Below, piece after piece: positions 25,662 through 35,330 of a stretch of DNA of 64,000 nucleotides. The stretch covers positions 434,001-498,000 of the forward strand of contig JAWKJB010000001.1 of assembly GCA_041393965.1 (NCBI GenBank). Direction: 5' to 3'. The DNA comes from Acidimicrobiia bacterium. Lineage in GTDB: Bacteria > Actinomycetota > Acidimicrobiia > Spongiisociales > UBA5794. The notes below the pieces were generated by a model that made no database searches, was not told the origin of the DNA, and was given only the letters and a program-made list of their open reading frames with translations. How positions within the stretch are numbered: the first letter of the stretch is position 1; every line of letters begins with the position of its first letter. The translations under genes and the position numbers were made by a program.

Positions 25662-27286
25662 GTGGCGTCTTCATCTTCAGTTGTTCCCCCAATCAGAAGA
25701 CCGAGACGCTCCACATCAAGTTCGCTTCTTGCCATCTCGCCGATGATCCGACCCCGGTAGATGACAAGGATCCGATCCGACAGGGCGATGATCTCGGACA
25801 AATCAGTGGAGATCAGGAGTACGCCGACCCCCTCATCTGCCGCATGTCGGATTCGCTCTCCGATGTACTCGATCGCACCGACATCGAGGCCGCGCGACGG
25901 CTGGCTCGCAACGAGAACCTTTGGTTCACGACCCAATTCTCTCGCAAGAACTACTCGCTGCTGATTGCCGCCAGAAAGCTGCCCGAATGGGGTATCAACG
26001 CTTGGCGTATGGATGTCGAAGTCGCGGATCATGGTTGCGGCACGCTGATCGATCTCTGCTTGTTGGATCACTCCACCGCGTGAGAACGAAGCGACCGACG
26101 ACAGCACCAAATTCTCAGCTACCGACATTTCGGGAATACATCCCGAGTCGAATCGATCGGCTGGTATAGCAGCGATTCCAGCCTTGGCCATGGCGCCAGC
26201 CGCACCGGTCGGAATCTGCGTCTCGCCCATCGCGACCGTCCCGGAGGTCAGTTTGAGCAGGCTCATCAGGACATCGGTGAGTGGTCCCTGGCCATTGCCG
26301 GCCGCTCCAGCGATTCCAACAACCTCGCCCGCACAGATCGAAAGCGAGAGTCCGTTGAGGAGAACCTCGCCGTCATCAGCACGGGCGTGTGCATCGACGA
26401 CTTCCAAGACCGGCGTTTTGACTGAGTTGGCTGGTTCATCGTTGGCCAGCACCTCGTGGACCGCCAAGGCGCCAATAGCGGCAGAAGCCGATCGGAGTGT
26501 TACCGATCGCCCCACCATCGCACGGGCAAGCGATCCGGCATCTGCTCCCGATGTAGTCACTTCGTCCACGACCCTGCCGTCGCGCATGATCGTGATCCGG
26601 TCAGTGACGCTCAGAATCTCATCCAGCTTATGACTCACGAGCGCGACGGACCATCCTTCGGTTTCGACACCGATCCGAAGGACCTGAAACAGGTGCTCGG
26701 ACTCAGCGGGCGTCAAGACAGCCGTGGGCTCATCCATGATGATGATCCGTGGTGCGTGGCGAAGACACTTGATGATCTCCACCCGCTGGCGCAGGCCTGC
26801 CGGCAGGTCCCGGATGTAGGCGTCAGGGTCGATGTCGAGTCCATAACGATCTGAGATCTCGCGAACCCGCTCTTTGGTCGTGTCCGGATGAAGGGGTCCG
26901 GTCTCGCCAAGAGCGACATTCTCCCACACCGTTAGTGCGTCAACGAGGCTGTAATGCTGGTGAACCATCCCGATGCCGAGTTCCGCTGCTGCCTTCGGAT
27001 CGGTGATGAACTGCTCGCTCCCATCGATCGTGATCGTGCCCTCATCGGGGAGAACCAGACCCATGGGCATCCGCATCAGCGTCGACTTCCCAGCTCCATT
27101 CTCTCCGAGGATTCCGTGTATCTCGCCTCTGCGCAGGGAGAAATCAACTTGGTCGCATGCAACGGTCGGACCGAATCGCTTCGTCATTCGCTCCATACCC
27201 AGCACAACACGACCACTCCCCGAGACAGAGCCGGGCACTGGAGCAATCATGGTTGGACGACGGTAGGGGAGCAACCGGTCTCCCAT
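25658..27286 (-). CDS. BMP-type ABC importer, double ATPase
   Basis: 542 residues with two ABC modules. Module 1 has Walker A GENGAGKST, signature LPAGLRQRVEIIK and Walker B RIIIMDEPT. Module 2 has a degenerate P-loop (GIAGAAGNGQGPL), a good signature LSGGNQQRVVLARE and a modified Walker B (VLVASQPSRGLD). This asymmetry is normal for sugar/nucleoside importers of this class. GAGGT lies 9 nt before the ATG at 27286. It begins 25 bp after the lipoprotein gene. Confidence 0.92.
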   Translation of the reverse strand: MGDRLLPYRRPTMIAPVPGSVSGSGRVVLGMERMTKRFGPTVACDQVDFSLRRGEIHGILGENGAGKSTLMRMPMGLVLPDEGTITIDGSEQFITDPKAAAELGIGMVHQHYSLVDALTVWENVALGETGPLHPDTTKERVREISDRYGLDIDPDAYIRDLPAGLRQRVEIIKCLRHAPRIIIMDEPTAVLTPAESEHLFQVLRIGVETEGWSVALVSHKLDEILSVTDRITIMRDGRVVDEVTTSGADAGSLARAMVGRSVTLRSASAAIGALAVHEVLANDEPANSVKTPVLEVVDAHARADDGEVLLNGLSLSICAGEVVGIAGAAGNGQGPLTDVLMSLLKLTSGTVAMGETQIPTGAAGAMAKAGIAAIPADRFDSGCIPEMSVAENLVLSSVASFSRGGVIQQAEIDQRAATMIRDFDIHTPSVDTPFGQLSGGNQQRVVLARELGREPKVLVASQPSRGLDVGAIEYIGERIRHAADEGVGVLLISTDLSEIIALSDRILVIYRGRIIGEMARSELDVERLGLLIGGTTEDEDAT

Positions 27287-27311
27287 CGCCGGTTACCTCG
27301 CGAGTAGCCGA

Positions 27312-28451
27312 TCAGAACTCGTAGGCCTCCGACAGGATGCTGAAGATCAGCTCGTCGTACTCTCCGGCACCAATCGCCTTGTTGAAGTCGTCGAGAGCCT
27401 GCACCTGTTCAGGCGTAGCGTCACAGAACCTCGCTCCAACCTCGGGATCCACGCCGACCCTGAAGATCCGCGCACCGCCCTCCTCGGCGGTACCGGACAG
27501 AATCTCGTTGAAGATCGGGACGAGATAATCGCCAGCATCGAACATCACTTCGAGGTCATAGTCGAGATCATCTCGTTCGCATCCCTTCGACGACCCGGCG
27601 GTCATCGTGATGAGACCATCCTCATTCGCCAATGCGACAATCGGTTCGTGTGCACCACCCAGGAATGGGTTGACCGCATCGGCACCTTGCGCAACCGCGT
27701 TGTTATAGGCCTCGGTTGCGCCCGCCGTGTTGTTGAAATCAAACGGGAAGTTGCCCGTCGGAACATAAGTCGCGGTGATCGACTCGTTCGCCAGCTTCAG
27801 TCCTTCCTCAAAGGCTCGATACGATTCAACTTCGAAGTTGAGATCGCAGCAACCGAGGAAGACGGCGCTTTCGCCGCCAGCAGCATCGATGAGCAGCCCA
27901 GTCGCGTAGCCAGCCGACAACTGGAGTTCAGCACCGCTGTCCTGACTGCGCAGGAGGCCGGGTGTGTCTTGATAGCCAGAGCCGCAGTTGCAATACCAGA
28001 AGATCTCATCAAACTCAAGGAAGAGATCCTCATTGCCATCGGCCAGCCCGCTCGACCCTATTGCGATGATGTCTACATTCTGGGCGGCGAGGTTCTCCAA
28101 TTCCTGATGTGAACTCGCGGCATCGATCTGGTCGACAATGATGGGATCCTCGAATCCGTTCTCCGCCGAGATCGCCTCAACCTGCTCGACGAGTGCCTGG
28201 TAGTAGGCGCCATCATCGCGCGGACCTTCGGTTGCGACGCCGATACGGACGACACCATCGCCGTTGAAATCAGCGGGGTCTGGCTGAACCGACGCCGTTG
28301 TTGTCGTCGCCTGCTGCGCGGTCGTGGTCGTGGAGTCGGATTGTGGCGCGGTCGTTGTCGATGTATCGCCGCCATCGCTGCTGCAACTAGCTCCGACAAT
28401 GCTGACGACTGCAGCAATGATCAGCAATTGGGTTCGTTGTTTCCTCAACAT
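27312..28451 (-). CDS. BMP-family substrate-binding lipoprotein
   Basis: About 379 residues. A basic N-terminus (MLRKQRTQ), hydrophobic signal and lipidation Cys (SIVGASCSSDGG), then a Thr-rich linker. The periplasmic-binding fold of the BMP/PnrA family follows: VRIGVATEGPRDDGAYYQALVEQ, an IIAIGSSGLADG segment and a late KGCERDDLDYDLE. The start at 28451 is chosen because it begins the signal peptide and has GGAGG upstream; the frame is open further but unrelated. Ligand unknown; relatives bind nucleosides. The 196-bp gap upstream contains a GntR operator. Confidence 0.9.
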   Translation of the reverse strand: MLRKQRTQLLIIAAVVSIVGASCSSDGGDTSTTTAPQSDSTTTTAQQATTTTASVQPDPADFNGDGVVRIGVATEGPRDDGAYYQALVEQVEAISAENGFEDPIIVDQIDAASSHQELENLAAQNVDIIAIGSSGLADGNEDLFLEFDEIFWYCNCGSGYQDTPGLLRSQDSGAELQLSAGYATGLLIDAAGGESAVFLGCCDLNFEVESYRAFEEGLKLANESITATYVPTGNFPFDFNNTAGATEAYNNAVAQGADAVNPFLGGAHEPIVALANEDGLITMTAGSSKGCERDDLDYDLEVMFDAGDYLVPIFNEILSGTAEEGGARIFRVGVDPEVGARFCDATPEQVQALDDFNKAIGAGEYDELIFSILSEAYEF

Positions 28452-28557
28452 GAACTCATACCTCCGCAGAGAGTAGAACGGGCCGTCGTCTCTTCCGAGC
28501 CGGAACTCAGTTGATCGAGCTTGCTTCTTCCATATTCGCTGTTCTTCTTTGGACTGA

Positions 28558-28568
28558 TGGTCAGACCA
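28558..28568. promoter_or_regulatory. GntR operator 1, upstream of the importer operon
   Basis: TGGTCAGACCA, an 11-bp perfect odd palindrome, lies 107 bp before the lipoprotein start. It matches the core of the 15-bp sites at 33752 and 39938. It has the T-G-G-T-N3-A-C-C-A shape bound by FadR-subfamily GntR proteins, and gntR is the adjacent gene. Confidence 0.75.
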
Positions 28569-28647
28569 GATCCAACTGTAGTCGCGATTGGTGCCTGTGT
28601 CCAATCGTGTGAGGGTGACGCGAGTCCATTCCAACCGCTGTGGTGCG

Positions 28648-29433
28648 CTACATCCCGACCGTTCGAGTCGGCGCTGCAGCAACCTGCCGAACCTCTCGAC
28701 CTCGATGGTGTGCGCGTGCCATCAGTCCGTCGATCGGACCAAGGTGGTCCTCAAGTGTGTCAAGCAACGCCTCCACATCGCGACGGGCGAGGGCCTCCGC
28801 GATTCGGAGATGCTCGTTTGCAAGTCGCATCATCGCATCGGTTGCCTTTCGTTCGTGCAGCGCATCGTCTGAAAGCATCCCGAATAGCATCGCTGCGGAG
28901 AGGTCTGCAGCTTCGATCGCACCGAGCAACCTGCCGTACATCTCGACCAGGACCTGATTCCCGCACAGGTCGGCTATTGCGGCATGGAATCGCCGATCCG
29001 CCATCACGAACTCATCGATCCGAGCCGGGACCGGAGTCCTCGCGAGCTCGAGGACCTCTGCGCGATCCCGCGCTGTTGCCCGTGATGCTGCGAGCGAAAA
29101 GAGGGACAGCTCCATGATCCGCTTGGCCTCGACGAGGGCCCGCGCCGTCTTGCGACGACCGTCGGAATCCGACAGACCAGAACCTGCGACATGCTCGGCA
29201 ATGAATGAACGATTGCCGCGTCGTTCGACAGCCCCGATAGCGACAAGTGCTTGGATGGCTTCCCGGACCGATGTTCGTGCGACATCGAACTGTTCGGCAA
29301 GTGCCCGCTCTGCCGGTAGCCGCGTGCCGGGGGCAAGTTCGCCGCTCACGATCCTTCGATAGATGTCGTCGCGGACACGCGCAGACAGCGTGCTGCGCTC
29401 GATGGGCTGGAAGGGCTGACGCGGATCTGTCAC
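28648..29433 (-). CDS. FadR-type GntR transcriptional regulator
   Basis: About 261 residues. The N-terminal winged helix is RVRDDIYRRIVSGELAPGTRLPAERALAEQFDVARTSVREAIQALVAIGAVERRG. The all-helical FCD domain has DRRFHAAIADLCGN and late NEHLRIAEAL...HL, giving the usual metal-binding Asp/His set. A GTG at 29433 overlaps the VOC stop (GTGA), preferred over the ATG at 29445. It probably senses a pathway intermediate and controls all three island transcription units through the shared palindrome. Confidence 0.9.
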   Translation of the reverse strand: MTDPRQPFQPIERSTLSARVRDDIYRRIVSGELAPGTRLPAERALAEQFDVARTSVREAIQALVAIGAVERRGNRSFIAEHVAGSGLSDSDGRRKTARALVEAKRIMELSLFSLAASRATARDRAEVLELARTPVPARIDEFVMADRRFHAAIADLCGNQVLVEMYGRLLGAIEAADLSAAMLFGMLSDDALHERKATDAMMRLANEHLRIAEALARRDVEALLDTLEDHLGPIDGLMARAHHRGREVRQVAAAPTRTVGM

Positions 29434-29912
29434 TCGCTTCCCCAAGCCTCGGCGATCCTCGCGTATGTGCCCTGACCATGGGAAAACTCGACGGTGTTTC
29501 CATCCGGATCCTCGACGAAGCAGATGTAGCCGATCGGATCAGCCATCTCCACCGGTCCGAGGGTCAGCACACCGGCTGCTTCGGCTCGAGTTGCTATCGC
29601 GTCGACATCCTCGCGAGATGTCAGTTCGAATCCGAGGTGCGCGAAAGGGCCCAGGATGGTGAGCGGAGCGTATCCGAATGGATCCATATCGGGTTTGAAC
29701 TGCGACAGCACGAGCACAAAGGGTGCGGCCTTGTCCTGTGGATCCGCTAGCCATGCACCAACCCCATAATCATCGGAGCTCCGCTGAAGCAGTTGTAAGG
29801 GCGTGTATTGCAGATACCAAGCGATTGAGCGCTCCAAGTCGTGGACCCGCAGCGCGAGATGGGTAAGGCGAGGACGATCGATGGCACCGTCGGCTCCTTT
29901 CGATCTCGCCAT
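29430..29912 (-). CDS. VOC-superfamily (glyoxalase/dioxygenase-like) protein
   Basis: About 160 residues with the paired beta-alpha-beta-beta-beta modules: LTHLALRVHDLERSIAWYLQYT at the start, FAHLGFELTSREDVDAIATRAEAAGV in the middle, and YICFVEDPDGNTVEFSHGQG at the end. The His and Glu ligands in these strands would hold a metal. It could be an isomerase, epimerase or lyase; substrate unknown. The start at 29912 is likelier than the upstream GTG at 29948. Cotranscribed with gntR. Confidence 0.8.
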   Translation of the reverse strand: MARSKGADGAIDRPRLTHLALRVHDLERSIAWYLQYTPLQLLQRSSDDYGVGAWLADPQDKAAPFVLVLSQFKPDMDPFGYAPLTILGPFAHLGFELTSREDVDAIATRAEAAGVLTLGPVEMADPIGYICFVEDPDGNTVEFSHGQGTYARIAEAWGSE

Positions 29913-29993
29913 GCCGACCCCCACCTCGTTGATCTGTTCCCCGTTCACGCCATCACACTCGATACGGCGTGTTGGCTTTGGTTTGCGATGACC

Positions 29994-30518
29994 CTACCAG
30001 CGACCTGAGGTCTGGTCGGAATCATGGTCGAGTCGGTCCCAATATGCCTTGCGCCAATAGATCAGAGGATGTCGCTCGTAGGGCTTCGCATCAACCACAT
30101 TCATCAACACGACACCCGTTCCGCAGTGCTCCACAACCCTGTCGACCCGCCCGAGGAGTGAACCTGCGTTCTGTCGAAGGATCGGGATGCCATAGTCGAC
30201 ATCTGACCAAGCGAAATCCTCGAATGGCTCTGCCGATGCGTAGGCGAAACCAGCCGACTTCGCAGCTTGCCCCGCAGCAAGAAGGGTAATGCCGATGAGC
30301 TGACCAACCGTGATAAAGGGCCGCATGGAAGCAGCCCCGCCGATACACGCCAGAACGCCTGGCGGTTCATCGGACACCTTGGTCAGAGAAGAGATGGTCA
30401 TACCCCGAAGGATGCCGTCGGGATCCACAAGTGTGGCGACTCCGACTCCGGTAGGTACATTGGCCAGCACAACCTCCGCCGCGGCCGACACCGCCTCTGG
30501 CTGGCTCTCGGATTCCAT
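29994..30518 (-). CDS. Flavin reductase-like FMN-binding protein
   Basis: About 174 residues of the flavin reductase-like split barrel: VVLANVPTGVGVATLVDPDGILRGMTISSLTKVSDEPPGVLACIGG, then GQLIGITLLAAGQAAKSAGFA and HPLIYWRKAYW near the C-terminus. Members reduce free flavin with NAD(P)H for a partner enzyme, or use bound flavin themselves. Here it could feed electrons to the Grd complex; that is inference. The start is chosen after GGGGAG. Confidence 0.8.
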   Translation of the reverse strand: MESESQPEAVSAAAEVVLANVPTGVGVATLVDPDGILRGMTISSLTKVSDEPPGVLACIGGAASMRPFITVGQLIGITLLAAGQAAKSAGFAYASAEPFEDFAWSDVDYGIPILRQNAGSLLGRVDRVVEHCGTGVVLMNVVDAKPYERHPLIYWRKAYWDRLDHDSDQTSGRW

Positions 30519-30545
30519 CGTCACATGTCTCCCCACCTACTCGGC

Positions 30546-31319
30546 CTATCCGTGAACGGCCTTCGCAAGACGGCGGACCATTGCCGTCGGATCCTTGGCG
30601 CCCCAGGTATTCCGTCCGAACGCGATACCGGACGCACCCGCGGCTACCACATCGGAGGCGTACTGCACGGCTTCGTCCTCTGTGTCCTTCTTGGGCCCCC
30701 CCAACACGAACAGTGGAGCTTCGCAGTTGGCGACAACGACGGAGAGGTCGTCGATTTCGGGAGGTGCCATCGTCTTTACCGCATCGGCACCTATCTCCAC
30801 ACACACTCTCGCCGACCGAGCGATGTGCTCGGCATCCCAGGGGATGGTTCGCGCCCACGTACCCGGAATGGACTCAGCAATAACGGGCATACCGAGTTGC
30901 TCGGCCTCGCTCACGACAGCGGCAAGCCGTTGCAGTGACAGCACCTCATCGTCGGCTCCTGGAAACACCATCAGAACGACGGCATCGGCGCCGACCGTTG
31001 CTGCCAATTCCACACGATACATCAAGGAGAAGGAATCACCGCTCCCGTAGTTTCCCATCTGGGTCAAGGCGCCATCTATCCGAAGGATCAGCCCATTGTT
31101 GGCGAAGGCTTCTGGATATCGCCTGGCAACCTGCCAGGATGCCAGAATCCCGTCAGGGCCTCCCTGGGCAACGCGCGTTACCACATCGAGATCGGGGCCC
31201 TCGCCGGAAGACGACTGCATGTCGATGGCAACGAGAAACGACCGGCCATCCGGACCCATGTATCGCGAGGCCCTCCGCCGCTTGCCTGCACCAATCGCAG
31301 AAGAAATCGTGTCTGTCAT
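30546..31319 (-). CDS. Class I aldolase of the DeoC/FbaB (DhnA/LsrF) type
   Basis: A 257-residue TIM-barrel with the Schiff-base Lys in GADAVKTMAPP, LFVLGGPKKDTEDEAVQYASDVVAAGASGIAFGRNTW as the phosphate-binding end, and IPGTWARTIPWD. Family members cleave phosphorylated sugars (fructose 1,6-bisphosphate, LsrF substrates, sulfosugars). Its start overlaps the kinase stop (ATGA), so a kinase-then-aldolase sequence, phosphorylation followed by retro-aldol cleavage, is implied. Confidence 0.85.
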   Translation of the reverse strand: MTDTISSAIGAGKRRRASRYMGPDGRSFLVAIDMQSSSGEGPDLDVVTRVAQGGPDGILASWQVARRYPEAFANNGLILRIDGALTQMGNYGSGDSFSLMYRVELAATVGADAVVLMVFPGADDEVLSLQRLAAVVSEAEQLGMPVIAESIPGTWARTIPWDAEHIARSARVCVEIGADAVKTMAPPEIDDLSVVVANCEAPLFVLGGPKKDTEDEAVQYASDVVAAGASGIAFGRNTWGAKDPTAMVRRLAKAVHG

Positions 31320-32656
31320 CGAGCGTACTCCTTGCTTGTGTTGAATGTGGTCGCGTGGTCTTGAGTGCTGAGTCGTTCAGTGGCAGCGTCACCGAGAGCG
31401 ATGAACCGGTCAAGGCCTGCCCGGTACACTTCATTGGGTTCAGGCTCGATCGTCGTCATCGGCGGAATCGGCCAGTCTGATGTGTTTCCCTCACCAGGGC
31501 CCGGCCACCAGTCGATCGCCGCTCCCGCACCCAGGACGGCACCGTATGCTGCCATGTCGTCGCATTCGGGGATATCGATTGGCGCTTCGAGGATCGCAGC
31601 CTTGATGGCCACCCATGTCCTGCTTCTCGATGGCTTGCCCGAGCAAACAACCCGGTCCAACTCCATCCCCTGGTGTTGGAGCACGCGCGCGATGTGGGCC
31701 AACCCGTATCCTGTACTCTCGAGGATCGCTCTGGAGACGACTGCCACATCGTGGTCGATGTGCAGACCCACGATCGTGCCCCGCAGTGCGGGGTTCCAGC
31801 GCGGGGCTCGCTCACCCTCGAAATACGGAAGAAGCATGACTCCCTGGGATCCTGGGGGAATGCCTTGTGCGATTTCGAGAAGGTCGGGAATACTCCGGCC
31901 CGTGATCGCCGACCACCAGTCGAGCATCGCGCCGTGGGCTGCCACGGGGCCGCCGACGATGTTCACGCCAGCCACGGCGCTCGGCATTCCGTATTCCGCA
32001 GTATCAGGAAACCTCAAAGCGTCGACCGCAAGGCCCAATCCCCCCGTCTTACCTCCTGGATCAAAGGCTCTGCCCGGAACGCCGATTCCTGCGGCCCAAC
32101 CCGTCATATTGCCGTCGTTCGATCCTGGTACGAGGGCGATCCCCTTCGGGAGTCCGTAACGACCATCGGTGTAGCCGACGCAACTCCCGACGGGAACCGG
32201 TTCACCAAAGTCGACAAGGGCGTCAGACCGCGGCCAAACACCCTGCGTCTCAGAGCTCCCTCCAATCTGGGCCAAGAGCCAATCCCACAGCTGGCGAGGC
32301 TGGAGCGACTCGCCGAGCATGCTGCGCAGTTGTATGACTTGGGCTGCATGTTGCTCCTTCGGCGTGCCGTCTTCGGCCGAGGGGTGACGGAATGTCAGTG
32401 CTCGCTGCCCGTCCTGCGCCACCGTGGTGGGTCCATGGCCGCCGACACAGATGGCATCGGGTGTCGGACTATCGAGTTTCGCGAGGGCATCGCACATTCC
32501 CGCAAGCCAAGCAGCCGGATCCGCTTCACCTCGTGGTTGGGATCCCATGCCGTAGTTGGCAGAAGACACCGACACGATCTCGCCCGATCGGTTCGCTGCA
32601 ATTGCGCGCGCGGCACCGCTGCCGATGTCGAGTCCGACGACGACGCGTTCAGTCAT
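31316..32656 (-). CDS. FGGY-family carbohydrate/polyol kinase
   Basis: About 446 residues. The N-terminal VVVGLDIGSGAARAIAANRSGE is the ATP-phosphate motif. The second domain has DPGGKTGGLGLA, LLPYFEGERAPRWNPALRG (FGGY-type YxxGERxPxW), and CSGKPSRSRTWVAIKAAILEAPI near the adenine site. The family phosphorylates pentuloses, erythritol, glycerol or autoinducer-2-like compounds; the substrate cannot be named. It overlaps the alcohol dehydrogenase stop by 8 nt and the aldolase start by 4. Confidence 0.9.
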   Translation of the reverse strand: MTERVVVGLDIGSGAARAIAANRSGEIVSVSSANYGMGSQPRGEADPAAWLAGMCDALAKLDSPTPDAICVGGHGPTTVAQDGQRALTFRHPSAEDGTPKEQHAAQVIQLRSMLGESLQPRQLWDWLLAQIGGSSETQGVWPRSDALVDFGEPVPVGSCVGYTDGRYGLPKGIALVPGSNDGNMTGWAAGIGVPGRAFDPGGKTGGLGLAVDALRFPDTAEYGMPSAVAGVNIVGGPVAAHGAMLDWWSAITGRSIPDLLEIAQGIPPGSQGVMLLPYFEGERAPRWNPALRGTIVGLHIDHDVAVVSRAILESTGYGLAHIARVLQHQGMELDRVVCSGKPSRSRTWVAIKAAILEAPIDIPECDDMAAYGAVLGAGAAIDWWPGPGEGNTSDWPIPPMTTIEPEPNEVYRAGLDRFIALGDAATERLSTQDHATTFNTSKEYAR

Positions 32657-33674
32657 CGGGCGTCGGTGGGATGACGAAGACTCTGAATGTTGGCTCACTC
32701 GTCACGAGCTTCATCGCGTCCGTCACGGTGTCGAAGTCGAATTTGGCGGTGACGAGGGCATCCAGCTCCGTTGCAAGGCACCCGGATCGGATGTACGCGG
32801 ATCCGATCGACCAGTCGATCGGTTCCTGGCTGAAAGCTCCAACGATCGAAACCTCTTCACGGTGCGATTTGTCCGCTCCCACCGAGGCCAAGAGATCCGT
32901 GTTGAAGGCACTGTAGAGAACGACCGATCCGCCGTAGTCCGCCATCTCCACAGCCAAATCCACACCCGCCATTGCTGTCACAAAGATGACATCTTGAGGA
33001 CCGCCCATGCTGAGCGCCTCTTCGGGCGAGGCGACCCATGTGGCACCGGCAGCAAGGGCCTCCGCACGCCGATCCTCCGATATGTCGATCACGCCAATAC
33101 TGGATGCGGCTCCGAGGCGGCAGAGCGCGAGATGCAGCCTCCCCATGAAGCCCCCACCGATGATCGCGACCCTGTCGCCGGGCCGGAAGTTGCCTTGGCG
33201 GAGCGAGTGAACGCAGCAGGCAATCGGTTCACCCATCGCGGCATGTGACATTGGTGCATCACCAACCGGATACACCGACTTGGCATCGATAGCAATGAGA
33301 TCGGTGAAGCCGCCAAACGACACGGTACCGTCCGACAACAGGCGGCCTTGCCGCGACCGACAAAGGGCCGTGTGGCCCTTCCTGCACGGTCCGCATGTGC
33401 CACATCGAGTCAACAGGTCCATGGTCACACGATCACCAACCTGCGGCGATCCCTCAAGGTCTCGAACCGCCGCACCAGTCTCGACGATCACGCCCGCTGC
33501 CTCGTGGCCGGGAGCAACCGGATACCACTGCTTGTCTCCCGCAAACAACCGACGCTCGAATGTGCAGATTCCGCACGCGTCAACATCGACGCGAACCTGG
33601 GCAGGGCCCAAGTCAGAGGTCGGATCAGTTCTGATCCCAACTTCGCCTACTCCGGTGAATACGACCGATCTCAC
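32649..33674 (-). CDS. Zinc-dependent medium-chain alcohol/polyol dehydrogenase
   Basis: About 341 residues: catalytic zinc ligands in DACGICTFE and GHEAAG, structural zinc cysteines in CGTCGPCRKGHTALC, and nucleotide loop VAIIGGGFMGRLHLAL. It resembles sorbitol or threonine dehydrogenase relatives that oxidise a secondary alcohol next to another polar group. The GTG at 33674 is chosen because GGAGGT lies 5 nt upstream. It is first gene of the adh-kinase-aldolase-flavin reductase-VOC-gntR unit, headed by an operator palindrome. Confidence 0.88.
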   Translation of the reverse strand: MRSVVFTGVGEVGIRTDPTSDLGPAQVRVDVDACGICTFERRLFAGDKQWYPVAPGHEAAGVIVETGAAVRDLEGSPQVGDRVTMDLLTRCGTCGPCRKGHTALCRSRQGRLLSDGTVSFGGFTDLIAIDAKSVYPVGDAPMSHAAMGEPIACCVHSLRQGNFRPGDRVAIIGGGFMGRLHLALCRLGAASSIGVIDISEDRRAEALAAGATWVASPEEALSMGGPQDVIFVTAMAGVDLAVEMADYGGSVVLYSAFNTDLLASVGADKSHREEVSIVGAFSQEPIDWSIGSAYIRSGCLATELDALVTAKFDFDTVTDAMKLVTSEPTFRVFVIPPTPDD

Positions 33675-33751
33675 GGTACCTCCGTTCACAGTGGCCCGAT
33701 CTCTCGAGGGCCAGATCGTCGCGAGAGGCGCAACGACATGCTCAATGGTCT

Positions 33752-33766
33752 TATGGTCAGACCATA
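33752..33766. promoter_or_regulatory. GntR operator 2, upstream of the alcohol dehydrogenase unit
   Basis: TATGGTCAGACCATA is a perfect 15-bp palindrome, 78 bp before the dehydrogenase GTG and after the aldehyde dehydrogenase stop. It is the best copy of the island's shared operator. Confidence 0.85.
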
Positions 33767-33816
33767 CCATCGTTGGGTTTCAACCGTCGACAAGGCCGCT
33801 CTGGCCTGGGCGGCTG

Positions 33817-35265
33817 CTACCACCCTCCGGATTCCCCAATCCTGACACTGACTGACTTCTGATTGAGGAACTCATAGATCGCATCGGGGCCCTCACTCAC
33901 CCCATGCCCACTCGCCTTGTACGGTGACCGACTCACTTCGAATGCTGCCGTGTAGTAGTGATTGATGAAGACCTGTGCCGCTTCCAACGATGCAGCTACC
34001 TGGTGGCCGCGCGTGATGTTCTCCGTCCAAACTGCAGATGCCAGACCGTATTCCGAGTCGTTTGCCAGCGAGATAGCCTCGTCCTGGTCGGCGAACGCAG
34101 TCACCGCGAGCACCGGTCCGAAGATCTCTTCTTGCGCAATCCGGGCATTGTTTGGCACCCGGTCGAAGATCGTGGGCTCCAGAAAGAAGCCATCAGGTAG
34201 GTGATCGGGTGTACCCCCGCCCGTGATGAGCTCCGCATCGGACTTCCCGTCTTCGATGTATTCGAGCACGCGAGCCTTCTGTGCAGCGGAAATGATTGGT
34301 CCCATGAGTGCGTTCGCTTCAGGGCCTCCAATCGTGATCTCCTGGGCTCTGCCCGCAAGCCTGTCGACGAACTCGTCGTGAATTGACTCCTGCACGAGGA
34401 GCCTTGAGCCCGCCACGCAGATCTGTCCCGAGTTCGCGAAGATCGCTGCAATCGCACCATCGAGTGCTGACTCCAGATTCGCATCCGCGAAGACGATATT
34501 GGGAGACTTGCCCCCCAATTCCATCACCGTCCGGGCATTGGTCATCGCGGCATTGGCCATGATCCTTCGACCTGTTCCCGTTGAACCCGTGAAGTAGATG
34601 CCATCGAAGCCCTGGTGCTGTGTGAGCAATTCTCCGATTCCGCTGCCCCGCCCCGTGACCACATTGAGTACCCCGGGCGGCAACCCACACTCGATCGCGA
34701 GCTGCGCGAACCGAATCGTTGTCAGAGGTGCTTCACTCGACGGCTTGACCACCACCGAGTTGCCCGCGGCGAGAGCTGGAGCAATGGTGCGGCTGCCAAT
34801 CCAGAGGGGACCATTCCACGGGACGATATGCGCCGTGATGCCAACCGGTTCACGAAGCGTGTAGCTCAGGTACTCACCAGGGGTTGTAAAAGTGTTGCCC
34901 CTGATCTTGTCGGCGAGGCCCGCGTAGTACTCGAACCGCCGCGCTACGACATCGTGAATTGTCCATAGCCCGGTCACAATCGATCCACCCGAGTTCAAGC
35001 TATAGAGCTTGGCGAAGTCATCTGCCTCTTCCTTCAGCCTTTCGGCAATCCGCAGAAGAACCTGCGCCCTCACCCTCGGGTGAGTCTCCCGCCACTCGGC
35101 GAGACCTAGTGCGGCGGACTCCACCGCACGGTCGAGATCCGCCGAATCGCCGTCGGGAACGGTAGTCAGCAGAGTGCCGGTTGCCGGGTTCACAACTTCG
35201 ACCACACCACCGGATCCGGTCCACGCTTCGCCGTGGATCAGCATTGCATATTCGTCCATATTCAT
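33817..35265 (-). CDS. NAD(P)-dependent aldehyde dehydrogenase
   Basis: A 482-residue ALDH: IVPWNGPLWIGSRTIAPALAAGN (oxyanion Asn), FTGSTGTGRRI (cofactor), VMELGGKSPNIVF (general-base Glu), NSGQICVAGSRL (catalytic Cys) and EEIFGPVLAVT. It follows grdA by 65 bp on the same strand and is probably the last gene of the grd unit. It might oxidise the aldehyde half from the aldolase step, or act on the Grd product. The motifs point to a non-acylating ALDH. Confidence 0.9.
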   Translation of the reverse strand: MNMDEYAMLIHGEAWTGSGGVVEVVNPATGTLLTTVPDGDSADLDRAVESAALGLAEWRETHPRVRAQVLLRIAERLKEEADDFAKLYSLNSGGSIVTGLWTIHDVVARRFEYYAGLADKIRGNTFTTPGEYLSYTLREPVGITAHIVPWNGPLWIGSRTIAPALAAGNSVVVKPSSEAPLTTIRFAQLAIECGLPPGVLNVVTGRGSGIGELLTQHQGFDGIYFTGSTGTGRRIMANAAMTNARTVMELGGKSPNIVFADANLESALDGAIAAIFANSGQICVAGSRLLVQESIHDEFVDRLAGRAQEITIGGPEANALMGPIISAAQKARVLEYIEDGKSDAELITGGGTPDHLPDGFFLEPTIFDRVPNNARIAQEEIFGPVLAVTAFADQDEAISLANDSEYGLASAVWTENITRGHQVAASLEAAQVFINHYYTAAFEVSRSPYKASGHGVSEGPDAIYEFLNQKSVSVRIGESGGW

Positions 35266-35330
35266 CAGGCTTGGACTCCTCTCTCACACCAGGAGCTTCG
35301 GAGTCGACAATGCCGACGCCGCTGGATTCC